A stretch of DNA of 64,000 nt from JACDBE01 sp963714055 (GCA_963714055.1 OY970227.1:1-64000), one strand, 5' to 3'. Positions 38,034 to 47,387 are shown, counted from the stretch's first letter. The notes: generated by a model from the letters alone, not told the origin. Program-made: numbers and translations.

Positions 38034-38264
38034 GTCCCACCGACCGTATGGCGGCGCGCCCGTCGCCGGCGCCTCACGGTCCCGAAGTTAGGACACGGTG
38101 AAGGCTGCTGCCCGTCGAATCACCACCCGCACGGCCCGGGCCGGGCAGTCGGCGCCACTGCGGGAATCGCCCTTCGGCGGTCGTCCCCGGGGACTGCCTA
38201 GAGTTGGAGGAAGTCGGGCCGGTCGTAGTCCAGATGGCGGTTGCCCCCGCCGGGAGGGATGCAG

Positions 38265-39266
38265 ATGGCGTTCAATCTGAGGAACCGGAGCTTCGTGAAG
38301 GAGCTCGACTTCACGCCCGAGGAGCTTCGCTTCCTGCTGAAGCTCTCCAAGGACCTGAAGGCGGCCAAGTACGGCGGCTACGAGCAGAAGCGCCTCGTCG
38401 GCAAGAACATCGCCCTGATCTTCGAGAAGACGTCGACCCGGACCAGGACTGCCTTCGAGGTGGCGGCATACGACCAGGGTGCGCAGGTCACCTACCTCGA
38501 GCCCTCGGGATCGCAGATCGGGCACAAGGAGTCGATGAAGGACACCGCTCGGGTGCTGGGCCGCACCTACGACGGGATCGAGTACCGCGGCTTCGGCCAG
38601 GAAACGGTCGAGACCCTGGCCGAGTACGCCGGCGTCCCGGTGTGGAACGGCCTCACCACCGAGTTCCACCCGACCCAGATCCTCGCCGACGTGCTCACCA
38701 TGACCGAGCACTCCGACAAGCACCTGTCCGAGATCGCCTACTGCTACCTCGGCGACGCCCGGAACAACATGGGGAACTCGCTGATGGTTGGCGGGTGCAA
38801 GTTCGGCATGGACGTCCGCCTCTGCGCCCCCGAGCACCTGTGGCCCGAGGAGGACCTGATCAAGACCTGCCGGGGCATCGCCGAGGAGACCGGCGCCCGG
38901 CTCACCCTCACCGAGGACGTCGACGAAGGGGTCGACGGTGTCGACTACCTCTACACCGACGTCTGGGTGTCGATGGGGGAGGACCCCGGCGTGTGGGAGG
39001 AGCGCATCGAGCTCCTCAAGCCGTACCAGGTGAACGCCGACGTCGTCGCCCGGACGGGAAACCCCAGGGTCAGGTTCATGCACTGCCTGCCTGCCTTCCA
39101 CAACCGGCAGACCAAGGTCGGCGAGGACATCTTCGAGCGGTTCGGCCTCGACGGGATGGAGGTGACCGACGACGTCTTCGAGTCGGAGCATTCGATCGTC
39201 TTCGACCAGGCCGAGAACCGGCTGCACACCATCAAGGCCGTGATGGTGGCGACGCTCGGGGACTGA
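38265..39266 (+). CDS. arcB: ornithine carbamoyltransferase, catabolic context
   Basis: 333 residues, cytoplasmic. The carbamoyl-phosphate motif is KTSTRTRTAFE (about Ser57-Arg62), then GHKESMKDTARVLGR, the ornithine site region and FMHCLPAFHN with the catalytic Cys. In this cluster it splits citrulline with phosphate to ornithine and carbamoyl phosphate. ATG 38265 is preferred over ATG 38259 and TTG 38241 because GGGAGG (38252-38257) is about seven bases before it. Carbamate kinase follows after ten bases and arginine deiminase after that, so arcB is a better name than argF. Confidence 0.93.
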   Translation: MAFNLRNRSFVKELDFTPEELRFLLKLSKDLKAAKYGGYEQKRLVGKNIALIFEKTSTRTRTAFEVAAYDQGAQVTYLEPSGSQIGHKESMKDTARVLGRTYDGIEYRGFGQETVETLAEYAGVPVWNGLTTEFHPTQILADVLTMTEHSDKHLSEIAYCYLGDARNNMGNSLMVGGCKFGMDVRLCAPEHLWPEEDLIKTCRGIAEETGARLTLTEDVDEGVDGVDYLYTDVWVSMGEDPGVWEERIELLKPYQVNADVVARTGNPRVRFMHCLPAFHNRQTKVGEDIFERFGLDGMEVTDDVFESEHSIVFDQAENRLHTIKAVMVATLGD

Positions 39267-39276
39267 GGGGCCGGCA

Positions 39277-40191
39277 ATGAGAGTCGTGGTGGCGCTCGGA
39301 GGGAACGCCCTGCTCAAGCGGGGCGAGCCGCTCACTGCCGATGTGCAACGGGCCAACGTGCGTGCCGCCGCCCCTGCCCTGGCGGCGATCGCCCGTGAGC
39401 ACCAGCTGGTCCTCTCCCATGGCAACGGCCCCCAGGTCGGTCTGCTCGCCCTCCAGGCGGCGGCTTACCAGGAAGTCGAGCCGTACCCGTTGGACGTCCT
39501 CGGCGCTCAGACCCAGGGCATGATCGGTTACGTCCTCGAGCAGGAGTTGGGGAACCTCCTGCCGTTCGAGGTGCCCTTCGCCACCCTCCTCACCATGATC
39601 GAGGTCGATCCGGCCGATCCCGCCTTCGATGACCCGACGAAGTTCGTCGGTCCCGTCTACGACCGCGCAGGCGCCGATGCGCTGGCCGCCGACAAGGGCT
39701 GGGTCTTCAAGCAGGACGGGGACCGATGGCGGCGGGTCGTGCCGTCGCCGGAACCCCGGCGCATCTTCGAGATCAGGCCGATCCGCTGGCTGTTGGACCA
39801 GGACGTCCTCGTGATCTGCGCCGGCGGCGGGGGTGTCCCCACCATGTACGACCCGACCGCGGACCGGTTGCTGGTCGGCGTCGAGGCGGTCATCGACAAG
39901 GACCTCGCCAGCGAGCTGCTGGCGAGGGAAGTTTCCGCAGACCTCTTCGTGATGGTGACCGATGTCGACGGGGTGTACTCGGGCTGGGGGACGCCCGAGC
40001 AACAGAAGCTGGAGCGGATCACCCCGGCCGAGCTCGACGGGCACGACTTCGCGGCCGGTTCGATGGGCCCGAAGGTCAAGGCGGCGATCCGATTCGTCGA
40101 GAACACCGGCAAGCGTGCCGCCATCGGCGGACTGGAGGAGATCGAGGGGATCGTGGCCGGCGCCGCGGGCACCCAGGTGGTGCCCGGGTGA
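39277..40191 (+). CDS. arcC: carbamate kinase
   Basis: 304 residues. It shows VVALGGNALLKRGEPL at the N-terminus, LVLSHGNGPQVGLLALQ, LGAQTQGMIGYVLEQEL, VICAGGGGVP, EAVIDKDLASELLAREV, LVMVTDVDGVY-like FVMVTDVDGVYSGWG and GSMGPKVKAAIRFVE. It makes ATP from carbamoyl phosphate, the energy-yielding step of the pathway. ATG 39277 is ten bases after arcB. Length is normal. Confidence 0.95.
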   Translation: MRVVVALGGNALLKRGEPLTADVQRANVRAAAPALAAIAREHQLVLSHGNGPQVGLLALQAAAYQEVEPYPLDVLGAQTQGMIGYVLEQELGNLLPFEVPFATLLTMIEVDPADPAFDDPTKFVGPVYDRAGADALAADKGWVFKQDGDRWRRVVPSPEPRRIFEIRPIRWLLDQDVLVICAGGGGVPTMYDPTADRLLVGVEAVIDKDLASELLAREVSADLFVMVTDVDGVYSGWGTPEQQKLERITPAELDGHDFAAGSMGPKVKAAIRFVENTGKRAAIGGLEEIEGIVAGAAGTQVVPG

Positions 40192-40213
40192 GTCACTCGG
40201 AAAGGAGCTGACG

Positions 40214-41473
40214 ATGGAGTTCGGGGTCCACTCGGAGGTCGGCAAGCTGCGCAAGGTGATGGTCCACAGGCCCGAGCTGAGCCTGCAGCGGCTGACCCCG
40301 TCGAACCACGACGACCTGTTGTTCGACGACGTGCTCTGGGTGGAACGGGCGCAGTACGAGCACGACCAGTTCGTGGAGAAGATGCGGCAGCACGGAGTGG
40401 AGGTCTTCTACCTCCGCGATCTCCTGGGGGAGGCACTTGCCGCCAGTGACGAGGGGAAGGGACGGCTCATCGAGCTGGTGGTCTCCGAGTACACCGTGGG
40501 CGTCTCGCTGGTGGACGACGTCCGGGCGCGGCTGTGGGGCATGGCCCCCGACGAGCTCGCCAGGCATCTCATCGGCGGCTTGACGGTGGCCGAGTCGGGG
40601 CTCGACCTCGGCAAGCTGGGATCGTCATCGCTGGGCGCCGCCGCCCTCGACGACCTCAGCGCCTTCGTCCTGCCGCCGCTACCCAACACACTGTTCACCC
40701 GTGACTCGTCGTGCTGGATCTACGGAGGGGTGTCGGTCAACCCCATGTACTGGCCGGCACGACGACTCGAGGCCTACAACGTCGCCGCCATCTACCGCTA
40801 CCACCCCATGTTCGCCGAAGCTCAGTTCGACTACTGGTACCCGCCGCTGGGCGACGACGGCAGGTTCCAGGCGGCGGACTTCGGGCGCTCCTCGCTCGAG
40901 GGCGGCGACGTGCAGCCGATCGGCAACGGGACGGTGCTCATCGGGCTGAGCGAGCGGACCCAGGCGCGGATGATCGAGCAGATCGCCCGGGCCCTGTTCG
41001 CCAGGGGCGCCGCCGAGCGGGTGATCGCCGCGGTGATGACCAAGGATCGGGCGCACATGCACCTCGACACGGTGTTCACCCTGCTCGACCGGGACAAGGT
41101 GACCGCGTACCCGAAGGTGATCGACCAGGTGCGGGCGATCAGCCTGCGCCCCGGTCCCTCCGAGGGGCAATTCCACGTCACCGAGGAGAAGGGATTCCTC
41201 CCCGCGGTCGCCGACGCCCTGGGCGTTGCCGACCTCCAGGTGGTGGAGACCGGGGGCGACGCCTACCAACAGGAACGCGAGCAATGGGACGACGGCAACA
41301 ACGTCGTGGCCCTCGAGCCGGGCGTGGTGGTCGCCTACGAGCGGAACACCCACACCATCGCCGCCATGCGCCGCGCCGGGGTCGAGGTGGTGACCATCGA
41401 GGGCTTCGAGCTGGGCAAGGGTCGGGGCGGGGGGCACTGCATGACCTGTCCGCTGCTCCGGGACCCGCTGTGA
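40214..41473 (+). CDS. arcA: arginine deiminase
   Basis: 419 residues. Catalytic features are NTLFTRDSSCWI, SLEGGDVQPIGNGTVLIG, AHMHLDTVFTLLD (His, Asp) and GGGHCMTCPLLRD with the nucleophile Cys409. It hydrolyses arginine to citrulline and ammonia. ATG 40214 follows GGAAAGGAG. Gene order arcB-arcC-arcA differs from the common arcA-arcB-arcC. Confidence 0.95.
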   Translation: MEFGVHSEVGKLRKVMVHRPELSLQRLTPSNHDDLLFDDVLWVERAQYEHDQFVEKMRQHGVEVFYLRDLLGEALAASDEGKGRLIELVVSEYTVGVSLVDDVRARLWGMAPDELARHLIGGLTVAESGLDLGKLGSSSLGAAALDDLSAFVLPPLPNTLFTRDSSCWIYGGVSVNPMYWPARRLEAYNVAAIYRYHPMFAEAQFDYWYPPLGDDGRFQAADFGRSSLEGGDVQPIGNGTVLIGLSERTQARMIEQIARALFARGAAERVIAAVMTKDRAHMHLDTVFTLLDRDKVTAYPKVIDQVRAISLRPGPSEGQFHVTEEKGFLPAVADALGVADLQVVETGGDAYQQEREQWDDGNNVVALEPGVVVAYERNTHTIAAMRRAGVEVVTIEGFELGKGRGGGHCMTCPLLRDPL

Positions 41474-41483
41474 GGAGGTCGTG

Positions 41484-41630
41484 GTGAGCGATACGGCACG
41501 GTGGGTGATCGCCGTCGTGGTGCTGCTGCTTGTCGTCGGGATCATCGCGTACGCCAGGGGCGACGAGCACTACCGCGGAGACGAGGTCGGGGCGCTCGGC
41601 GCCCGCGGGAACGTGACAACAGTCATCTGA
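41484..41630 (+). CDS. 48-aa single-pass membrane peptide
   Basis: Too short for usual gene callers. It reads MSDTARW, then a membrane segment VIAVVVLLLVVGIIAYA, then a charged tail RGDEHYRGDEVGALG. GTG 41484 is preceded by GAGGAGG (41472-41478) at five bases, overlapping the end of arcA. It sits between arcA and the antiporter gene on the same strand. Function unknown; a small subunit or modulator of the neighbouring transporters is possible. Confidence 0.7.
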   Translation: MSDTARWVIAVVVLLLVVGIIAYARGDEHYRGDEVGALGARGNVTTVI

Positions 41631-41710
41631 AACCGAGGCGATCCGGTCATGACTCCGAGATCGGGGGAGACTCGCCGGGGGAGCGGGAGACCCAACCGAT
41701 CCCCCGTCGC

Positions 41711-43227
41711 GTGGCCCTCGATCACCGACGCTGCTCGACGCCCTCCTCCCCATCGTCGTCCTCATCGGGCTGATCGCCCTGACCATCGCCCTCTTCGGCG
41801 TCAGCGCCACCGACGGGCCCTTGCAGGTGGCACTGCTGCTCAGCGCCGCCTTCGCCAGCCTCATCGCCTTCAAGAACGGATACAAGGTGGAGGAGGTGGC
41901 GGACGCCATCGTCGAGGGCGTCTCGTCGGCGATGAGCGCCATCTTCATCCTGCTCGCCGTCGGTGCCCTGATCGGCACCTGGAACATGGCGGGGACCATC
42001 CCGACCGTGGTCACGTACGGGATCCAGTTCATGAGCCCGAACTGGTTCTATCTCGGCACCGCGGTGATCTGCGCCCTCGTCGGCATGGTCACCGGGAGCT
42101 CGTGGACCACCGCCGGGACCCTCGGGGTCGCCTTCGTGGCGATGGCGGGAGTCATGGGCCTGTCCGCACCGATCGCGGCAGGGGCGGTGATCAGCGGGGC
42201 CTACTTCGGCGACAAGATGACCCCGTTGTCGGAGACCACCATCCTGGTTCCCAAGCTGGTGGGGGGCGGTCTCACGGTGGCGGAGCACGTGCGCAACATG
42301 TTCTGGACCGCCGGGCCCGCCTTGGGGATCAGCCTCGTCATCTTCCTCGTGCTGGGTCTCGCCTCCGACCCGGAGGGCGAGGTGAGCACGGACGCCGCGG
42401 TCGAGGCGCTGGAGCAGGCGTTCAACATCTCCGCCGTCACCCTCCTGCCGTTGCTCCTCCTGGTCCTGTTCTCCGTCCGGAAGGCCCCGCCGTTCCTGGC
42501 GATCATGGGGTCGGCGCTCTTCGCCGGGATCCTCGCCTGCTTCATCCAGTGGGACTCCGTCGAGGCCTTCGTCGGCGACCCGAGCCTCGGGCCGGTGGCG
42601 ACCGGCATCGAGGCCATCTACGCGGCGATGGCCACCGGCTATGTCAGCACCACCGGTGTCGCCGCCGTCGACGACCTGTTCTCGCGCGGGGGGATGGCCA
42701 GCCTGCTCACCACCGTGTGGCTGGTCCTGGCCGCCCTGGGGTTCGCCGCCGTCATGGAGCGCGCCGGATTCCTCCAGCGGCTGCTGGCCCCGATCGTCAG
42801 CAGGGCGAGGTCGAGAGGGCGCCTGATCCTCGCCGTCAACGCCAGCGGGATCGGCCTCAACGTCATCGCCGGAGACCAGTACGTCGCCGATGTCCTGCCG
42901 GCCCGAATGTTCCGGGAGGAGTTCGAGGAACGCCGGCTGGCGCCCCAGGTCCTGTCGAGGGCGGTGGAGGACTCGGGGACGGTGACCTCGGTCCTCGTCC
43001 CGTGGAACACCTGTGGCGCCTACATCGCAGGCGTGCTGGGGGTGCCCACCGCCTCGTACCTCCCCTTCTGCTTCTTCAACATCCTGAGCCCGATCCTCGA
43101 CGTCACCTACGGCTTCATCGGTTTCAAGGTGCCGACGCTCCCGCCCCGGGAAGGCGATCCCGATGGCGCCGGCGCCCGACCCGAGACGACGATCGACAGC
43201 CCAATCGGAGGTACCGATGACGAATGA
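41711..43227 (+). CDS. nhaC: NhaC-family Na+/H+ antiporter (start region frameshifted)
   Basis: Inner membrane antiporter of about 505 residues with 11-13 membrane segments. Family blocks are TLLDALLPIVVLIGLIALTI, GMVTGSSWTTAGTLGVAF, GAVISGAYFGDKMTPLSETT and EDSGTVTSVLVPWNTCGAY. The long frame opens at 41713 without a start; restoring one C near 41723 joins it to ALDH and to GTG 41711, or further back to ATG 41649. Its C-terminal hydrophilic tail overlaps the next gene. In arginine deiminase clusters such a gene may exchange arginine/ornithine or handle ion balance during ammonia production. Confidence 0.85.
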
Positions 43228-44722
43228 GACGACGGCGGGACCGGGACAGGGGACGGAGAAGAAGCGGCGCTTCACCCTCCCGTCCGCCTACACCATCCTG
43301 TTCGCCCTCATCGTGCTCGCCGCCATCGCCACCTGGCTGGTGCCTGCGGGCACCTACGACCTGACCGAGGAAGGGGAGCCCATACCGGGCACCTACCACG
43401 AGGTCGAGTCGAACCCGCAGCGGATCGTCGTCGACTCGCTCACCGCCCCGATCAACGGCCTGTACGGCATCGAGGACGAGACCGGCAACATCAACTACTA
43501 CAACAGCGGGACGCTGTTCGGCGCCATCGACGTCGCCCTCTTCATCATCGTGATCGGAGGCTTCCTCGGGGTGACCATGAAGACGGGGGCGATCCAGGCG
43601 GGCATCGGCCGCCTGGTGGCGCGGCTCCGGGGCCGGGAACGCCTGCTCATCCCGCTCCTGATGACGGTCTTCGCCATCGGCGGGACCACCTACGGGATGG
43701 CGGAGGAGAGCCTCGCCTTCTACGCCCTGGTGATCGCCGTGATGATCGCCGCCGGCTACGACGCGCTGACCGGGGCCGCCATCGTCCTGCTGGGGTGCGG
43801 GATCGGGACGCTCGGGTCGACCATCAACCCGTTCGCCACCGGCATCGCCTCGGGTTTCGCCGGCATCTCCATCAGCGACGGGCTGATCGGCCGGTTGGTG
43901 ATCCTGATCGCCGGCCTCGCCGTCGGCATCTTCTTCGTCATGCGATACGCCGCCCGCGTCAAGAGAGACCCGGCGGAGTCGATGGTCGCCGACATGAGGG
44001 AGGCGAACGAGGAGCACTTCCGCGCCCAGGAGGAGGGCGACGGCACGGTGGTCCTGACCAGCACCCACAAGCTGATCCTGACGGTGTTCGGGCTGGCGTT
44101 CGTGGTGATGATGTACGCGGTGATCCCATGGGCCGACCTCGGGCTGCCCTTCCCCACGCTGTGGTGGTGGTTCCCGGAGATGACGGCGTCGTTCCTGCTG
44201 TTCTCGGTCATCATCGGTCTGATCGGTCGGATGAACGAAGGGGAGCTGACATCGACCTTCGTCACCGGGGCCGGCGACCTGCTCGGGGTAGCCCTCATCA
44301 TCGGGATCGCCCGGGGCATCACGGTGATCATGAACAACGGCCAGATAACCGACACCGTGCTCAACTGGGCGGAGGTCGCTCTGGCGGACGTCGGTCAGGC
44401 CGCCTTCGCCATCGTGATGTACGCGCTGTTCCTCCCGCTGTCCTTCCTGATCCCTTCGTCGTCCGGCCTGGCGACGGTGGCGATGCCGATCATGGCCCCG
44501 CTGGCCGGATTCGTCGATGTGCCGGAGCGGTTGGTGGTGACCGCCTATCAGAGCGCTTCCGGGCTGATGAACCTGTTCATCCCGACTTCGGCGGTGGTGA
44601 TGGGCGGTCTGGCCATCGCCCGGGTCCCGTACGGCCGCTACCTGCGATGGGTGTGGCCATTGCTCGCCATCCTCGCCGGGATCACCATCGTCGTCCTCGG
44701 GGTGGGCGCGCTGCTCGCTTGA
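43217..44722 (+). CDS. YfcC/ArcD-like basic amino acid antiporter family protein
   Basis: 501-residue membrane protein. After a short cytoplasmic start come LPSAYTILFALIVLAAIATW, VPAGTYDL, a long first loop, KTGAIQAGIGRLVARLRG, GTTYGMAEESLAFYALVIAV, GSTINPFATGIASGFAGI and SSSGLATVAMPIMAPLAGF, the signatures of YfcC proteins. These are commonly beside arginine deiminase genes and are predicted arginine/ornithine or peptide carriers. ATG 43217 follows GGAGG and overlaps nhaC by 11 bases. It is the likely substrate exchanger of the cluster. Confidence 0.9.
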   Translation: MTNETTAGPGQGTEKKRRFTLPSAYTILFALIVLAAIATWLVPAGTYDLTEEGEPIPGTYHEVESNPQRIVVDSLTAPINGLYGIEDETGNINYYNSGTLFGAIDVALFIIVIGGFLGVTMKTGAIQAGIGRLVARLRGRERLLIPLLMTVFAIGGTTYGMAEESLAFYALVIAVMIAAGYDALTGAAIVLLGCGIGTLGSTINPFATGIASGFAGISISDGLIGRLVILIAGLAVGIFFVMRYAARVKRDPAESMVADMREANEEHFRAQEEGDGTVVLTSTHKLILTVFGLAFVVMMYAVIPWADLGLPFPTLWWWFPEMTASFLLFSVIIGLIGRMNEGELTSTFVTGAGDLLGVALIIGIARGITVIMNNGQITDTVLNWAEVALADVGQAAFAIVMYALFLPLSFLIPSSSGLATVAMPIMAPLAGFVDVPERLVVTAYQSASGLMNLFIPTSAVVMGGLAIARVPYGRYLRWVWPLLAILAGITIVVLGVGALLA

Positions 44723-44732
44723 AGAGGGTGTG

Positions 44733-44867
44733 ATGTCCGAAGTGGAGACGCGGGCGAAGGTCGAGGAGCTGATGCCGCAAGTCCTCGCCGACCTGGTGCG
44801 GCTCGATCAACTGCGGAGACACCGATCGATAGGCTCGATGCACACAAACGTAGGGAGCAGACCATGA
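44733..44867 (+). pseudogene. 5' stub of an M20-type peptidase gene
   Basis: The 44-codon frame starts SEVETRAKVEELMPQVLADL and VRL, which is how M20-family dipeptidases begin, but then leaves the family abruptly at DQLRRHRSIGSMHTNV and stops at 44867. About 430 codons are missing. Its position 10 bases after the transporter gene, with GAAGAGGGTG as a ribosome site, fits a former last gene of the arginine cluster cut by a deletion near 44808. The stop overlaps the next ATG. Confidence 0.55.
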
Positions 44868-45205
44868 CAGGCGCACCTGAACCCGAGACTCCGGCACCGC
44901 GCAATCAGCAGTGGTGGCTGGTTGCGCTGGTAGCCGTCGTCGCAGCTGTTGTCACCACCCTCATCCTGACCGGCGGCGACGATGCGGAACCCTCCGGGAC
45001 CGAGGCGCCCGACGGGACTGAGGCACCCGACGGGACTGAGGCACCTGACGGGACTGAGGCACCTGACGGAACCGAGGCACCTGACGCAAGCGAGGCGCCT
45101 GACGCAACCGAAGCGTCGGCGGCGAGCATCAGCACTGCAGTGCAGAGGCCGCACGGATGGGTGGCCAATGGGCGGGACTCACCGGATCGGTTGCACGAGG
45201 CATGA
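44864..45205 (+). CDS. single-pass membrane protein with GTEAPD repeats
   Basis: 113 residues, not recognised. N-terminus TGAPEPETPAPRNQQWW, a membrane segment LVALVAVVAAVVTTLILTGG, then six copies of a GTEAPD-type hexapeptide and a short tail ending DSPDRLHEA. GGGAG lies just upstream of ATG 44864. The repeat should form a flexible acidic stalk outside the membrane. The tail is short, so a C-terminal domain may be missing. Confidence 0.6.
   Translation: MTGAPEPETPAPRNQQWWLVALVAVVAAVVTTLILTGGDDAEPSGTEAPDGTEAPDGTEAPDGTEAPDGTEAPDASEAPDATEASAASISTAVQRPHGWVANGRDSPDRLHEA
44996..45115 (+). repeat. 18-bp in-frame tandem repeat
   Basis: Six and two-thirds copies of an 18-base unit of the type GGGACTGAGGCACCTGAC; the central copies are identical or differ by one base, the ends are more diverged. 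It encodes the hexapeptide stalk of the preceding entry and is prone to length change. Confidence 0.85.
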
Positions 45206-45296
45206 AGACTCGTCGCACCTGACTGCAGAGATGTCAGGCCGCCTTCGCCATCGGGTGCGCTGGCGGCCTGAGCCGGGCGCGGCGTAAGGTCCTCCC

Positions 45297-45389
45297 GTGG
45301 AGAACGGCCTGAAGGCACGGAGCCAGCACTCCTTCCCCGTTCCGCTGTCGACGGAGGATCTCCGGCGACATCACGGCCGCGTCCCGTGA
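45297..45389 (+). CDS. possible 30-aa upstream ORF of the APC permease
   Basis: GTG 45297 opens a frame (ENGLKARSQHSFPVPLSTED, then LRRHHGRVP) whose stop overlaps the permease GTG by four bases (GTGA), a coupling arrangement. It is hydrophilic and matches no family I know. There is no clear ribosome site. It may be a leader ORF or chance. Confidence 0.3.
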   Translation: MENGLKARSQHSFPVPLSTEDLRRHHGRVP

Positions 45390-46678
45390 CCGACACCCCG
45401 ACTCCAGGCGCCAGGCTGTCGGTTCGCCAGGCGGCGTTCATCGGGGTCGGCTCGATGGTGGGCGCCGGCATTTTCGCCCTGCTCGGGGCGGCCGGAGAGG
45501 TCGCCGGAGCCGCGGTGTGGTTGTCGTTCCTCCTGGCCGGCGTGGTAGCCGGGCTCCAGGGCTACTCCTTCGCCAAGTTCGGAGCCCGGTACCCCTCCGC
45601 CGGGGGCCTGCTCGAATACGTGGCAAGGGGCTACGGCCAGGGCCATGTCACCGGGATCCTCGCCTGGTTGATCTACGCGGCCAACGCGATAGTCACTGCG
45701 ATGGTGGCGGTCTCCTTCGGGAGCTACGCCAGCTCGATGTTCGCCGATGGCGGCGAGGCCTGGATCAAGGTGTTCGCCGTCCTCGTGCTGGTGGTGATGA
45801 CCTTCCTCAACGTCGCCGGCTCGCAGGCGGTGGCCCGAGCGCAGACCGTCGTCGTCTACGTGGTCCTCAGCATCCTCGTCGTCTTCGCGGTGACCACGCT
45901 GGCCAACCTCGAGCCCAGCCTGCTCGCCACCTCCGGTTACCCGCCGTTCCGTGACATCGTGTCCAGCGTCGCTCTCACCTTCTTCGCCTTTCTCGGCTTC
46001 GGGGTGATCACCTTCACCGCCAAGGACCTCGCCGACCCGGCGCGGCAGCTGCCCCGGGCCGTCTATCTGGCGCTGGGCATCGCCACGGTGATCTACATCG
46101 CGGTGGCCCTGGGCGTCTTCGGCACGTTGAGCGTCGAGGAGGTCATCGCATCGGGAGGCACCGCCCTGGCGGTCGCCGCCGAGCCGGTCCTCGGTGAGGC
46201 CGGGTACTGGCTGATGAGCGTCACCGCGTTGTTCGCCACCGCCGGTGCCACCAACGCCGGTCTGTTCCCCGCCACCGGGCTCGCCGACGAGATGGCGGCC
46301 ACCGGTCAGTTTCCCCCGGTCATGGCGACACGGTGGCAAGGGCGCATCCCTGCCGGGCTGCTGGTCACGGGGGGTGTCGCCCTCGTATTGGCGATCGGCT
46401 TCGATCTGACCGCCATCGCCTCGATCGGCAGCGCCATCGCCCTGCTGGTGTTCACCCTGATATCCGTCGGGCACCTGCGGGTGCGATCCGAGACCGGCGC
46501 CAACGTGATCCTCTTGACCCTGGGTGCGCTCACCGCCGGGGTGGTGCTGGTCACCTTTGCCTTCACCACGCTTCCCGAGGAGCCGGGTACCGCGGTGGCG
46601 CTCGTTGTCATCCTGCTCCTCGCCGTGGTGCTCGACCTGACCTGGAAAGGCGCCCGCGACCGGGCGGCAACCACGTAG
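45386..46678 (+). CDS. APC-family amino acid permease
   Basis: 430-residue inner membrane transporter. The first segment carries the family hallmark FIGVGSMVGAGIFALLGAAG, then GARYPSAGGLLEYVARGYG in TM3, and FFAFLGFGVITFTAKDLADP in the TM6 region. About 12 membrane segments. The start GTG 45386 is the only one that keeps the N-terminus (TDTPTPGARLSVRQ). Substrate probably an amino acid or amine. It ends 32 bases before a convergent gene with a hairpin in between. Confidence 0.9.
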   Translation: MTDTPTPGARLSVRQAAFIGVGSMVGAGIFALLGAAGEVAGAAVWLSFLLAGVVAGLQGYSFAKFGARYPSAGGLLEYVARGYGQGHVTGILAWLIYAANAIVTAMVAVSFGSYASSMFADGGEAWIKVFAVLVLVVMTFLNVAGSQAVARAQTVVVYVVLSILVVFAVTTLANLEPSLLATSGYPPFRDIVSSVALTFFAFLGFGVITFTAKDLADPARQLPRAVYLALGIATVIYIAVALGVFGTLSVEEVIASGGTALAVAAEPVLGEAGYWLMSVTALFATAGATNAGLFPATGLADEMAATGQFPPVMATRWQGRIPAGLLVTGGVALVLAIGFDLTAIASIGSAIALLVFTLISVGHLRVRSETGANVILLTLGALTAGVVLVTFAFTTLPEEPGTAVALVVILLLAVVLDLTWKGARDRAATT

Positions 46679-46687
46679 GTGCGAGCA

Positions 46688-46706
46688 CGCCCGTAGATGC
46701 CGGGCG
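46688..46706. terminator. hairpin between convergent genes
   Basis: CGCCCG (46688-46693), loop TAGATGC, then CGGGCG (46701-46706) form a GC stem midway between the permease stop and the CPBP protease stop. It has no T-run. Probably a bidirectional terminator. Confidence 0.45.
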
Positions 46707-46709
46707 ACG

Positions 46710-47387
46710 TCAGGCGAGGGCGACGAAGAGCACCCCGAAGCCGTTGACCGCCCAGTGGAGGAGGATCGGGGCCAGCAGGCTCCCACTGCGCACCCGGAGC
46801 TCGCAGAGCAGAATCCCGGCGAGCCCGGTGAACACGATGGTCACCGCAACCAGCAGCGCATCCCCGCTGCCGCCGCCGATGGTGTCGGTGACGACGTCGT
46901 TGGCGTCACTGCCTCCCAGCGCGGGTAGCACATGCCACAGGGCGAAGAGCGCCGACGACACCAGGGTGGCGAACCCCTGACCGCGGACCCGTCGCAGCAG
47001 GCTCCACAGCACGCCGCGGAAGGCGAACTCCTCGCCGAGCACCGTTCCCAGCGGGATCACGATGAGGCTCTGCAACAGCACGTCGCCCCACGACCCGTCC
47101 TCGGCCGGAGTGACGGCATCGCGGACGGCCGGGATGGCCAGCGCCACCAGATACCCGGCGGCGACTACCCCAGCTGCGGCCGCCCCCCAGCGCAGCCCGC
47201 GCCCCCAGGTGCGACGCGCCAGGCCCAGGTCGTCGACGGTGAGACCGGCCATCTTCGCGATGGCGGCGAGGACGCCGACCAGCGCCAACACCACCACCGG
47301 TCCCCAGCCAGGTGCGACCTGGTTGGCGGCGACGTTGGCGACGACGAGGGCGAGCAGCGTGAACCCGATGGCGGCACGGACCGGCAC
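46710..47387 (-). CDS. CPBP-family intramembrane metalloprotease
   Basis: 225 residues, about seven to eight membrane segments. The metal-binding pattern is present: GEEFAFRGVLW (EExxxR), SALFALWHVLPAL and LLAPILLHWAVNGFG. Such CAAX-protease/Abi-type proteins cleave membrane substrates or confer bacteriocin immunity. The 47-bp palindromic element lies 48 bases upstream of its ATG at 47387. Confidence 0.88.
   Translation of the reverse strand: MPVRAAIGFTLLALVVANVAANQVAPGWGPVVVLALVGVLAAIAKMAGLTVDDLGLARRTWGRGLRWGAAAAGVVAAGYLVALAIPAVRDAVTPAEDGSWGDVLLQSLIVIPLGTVLGEEFAFRGVLWSLLRRVRGQGFATLVSSALFALWHVLPALGGSDANDVVTDTIGGGSGDALLVAVTIVFTGLAGILLCELRVRSGSLLAPILLHWAVNGFGVLFVALA

Noticed and set aside
41722..43275. 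Long minus-strand frame opposite nhaC
   Set aside because: Asp/Gly/His-rich shadow with no start signal or family.
44996..45115. Tandem 18-bp repeat considered as a CRISPR-like array
   Set aside because: There are no spacers; units are directly adjacent, in frame, and encode a hexapeptide stalk.
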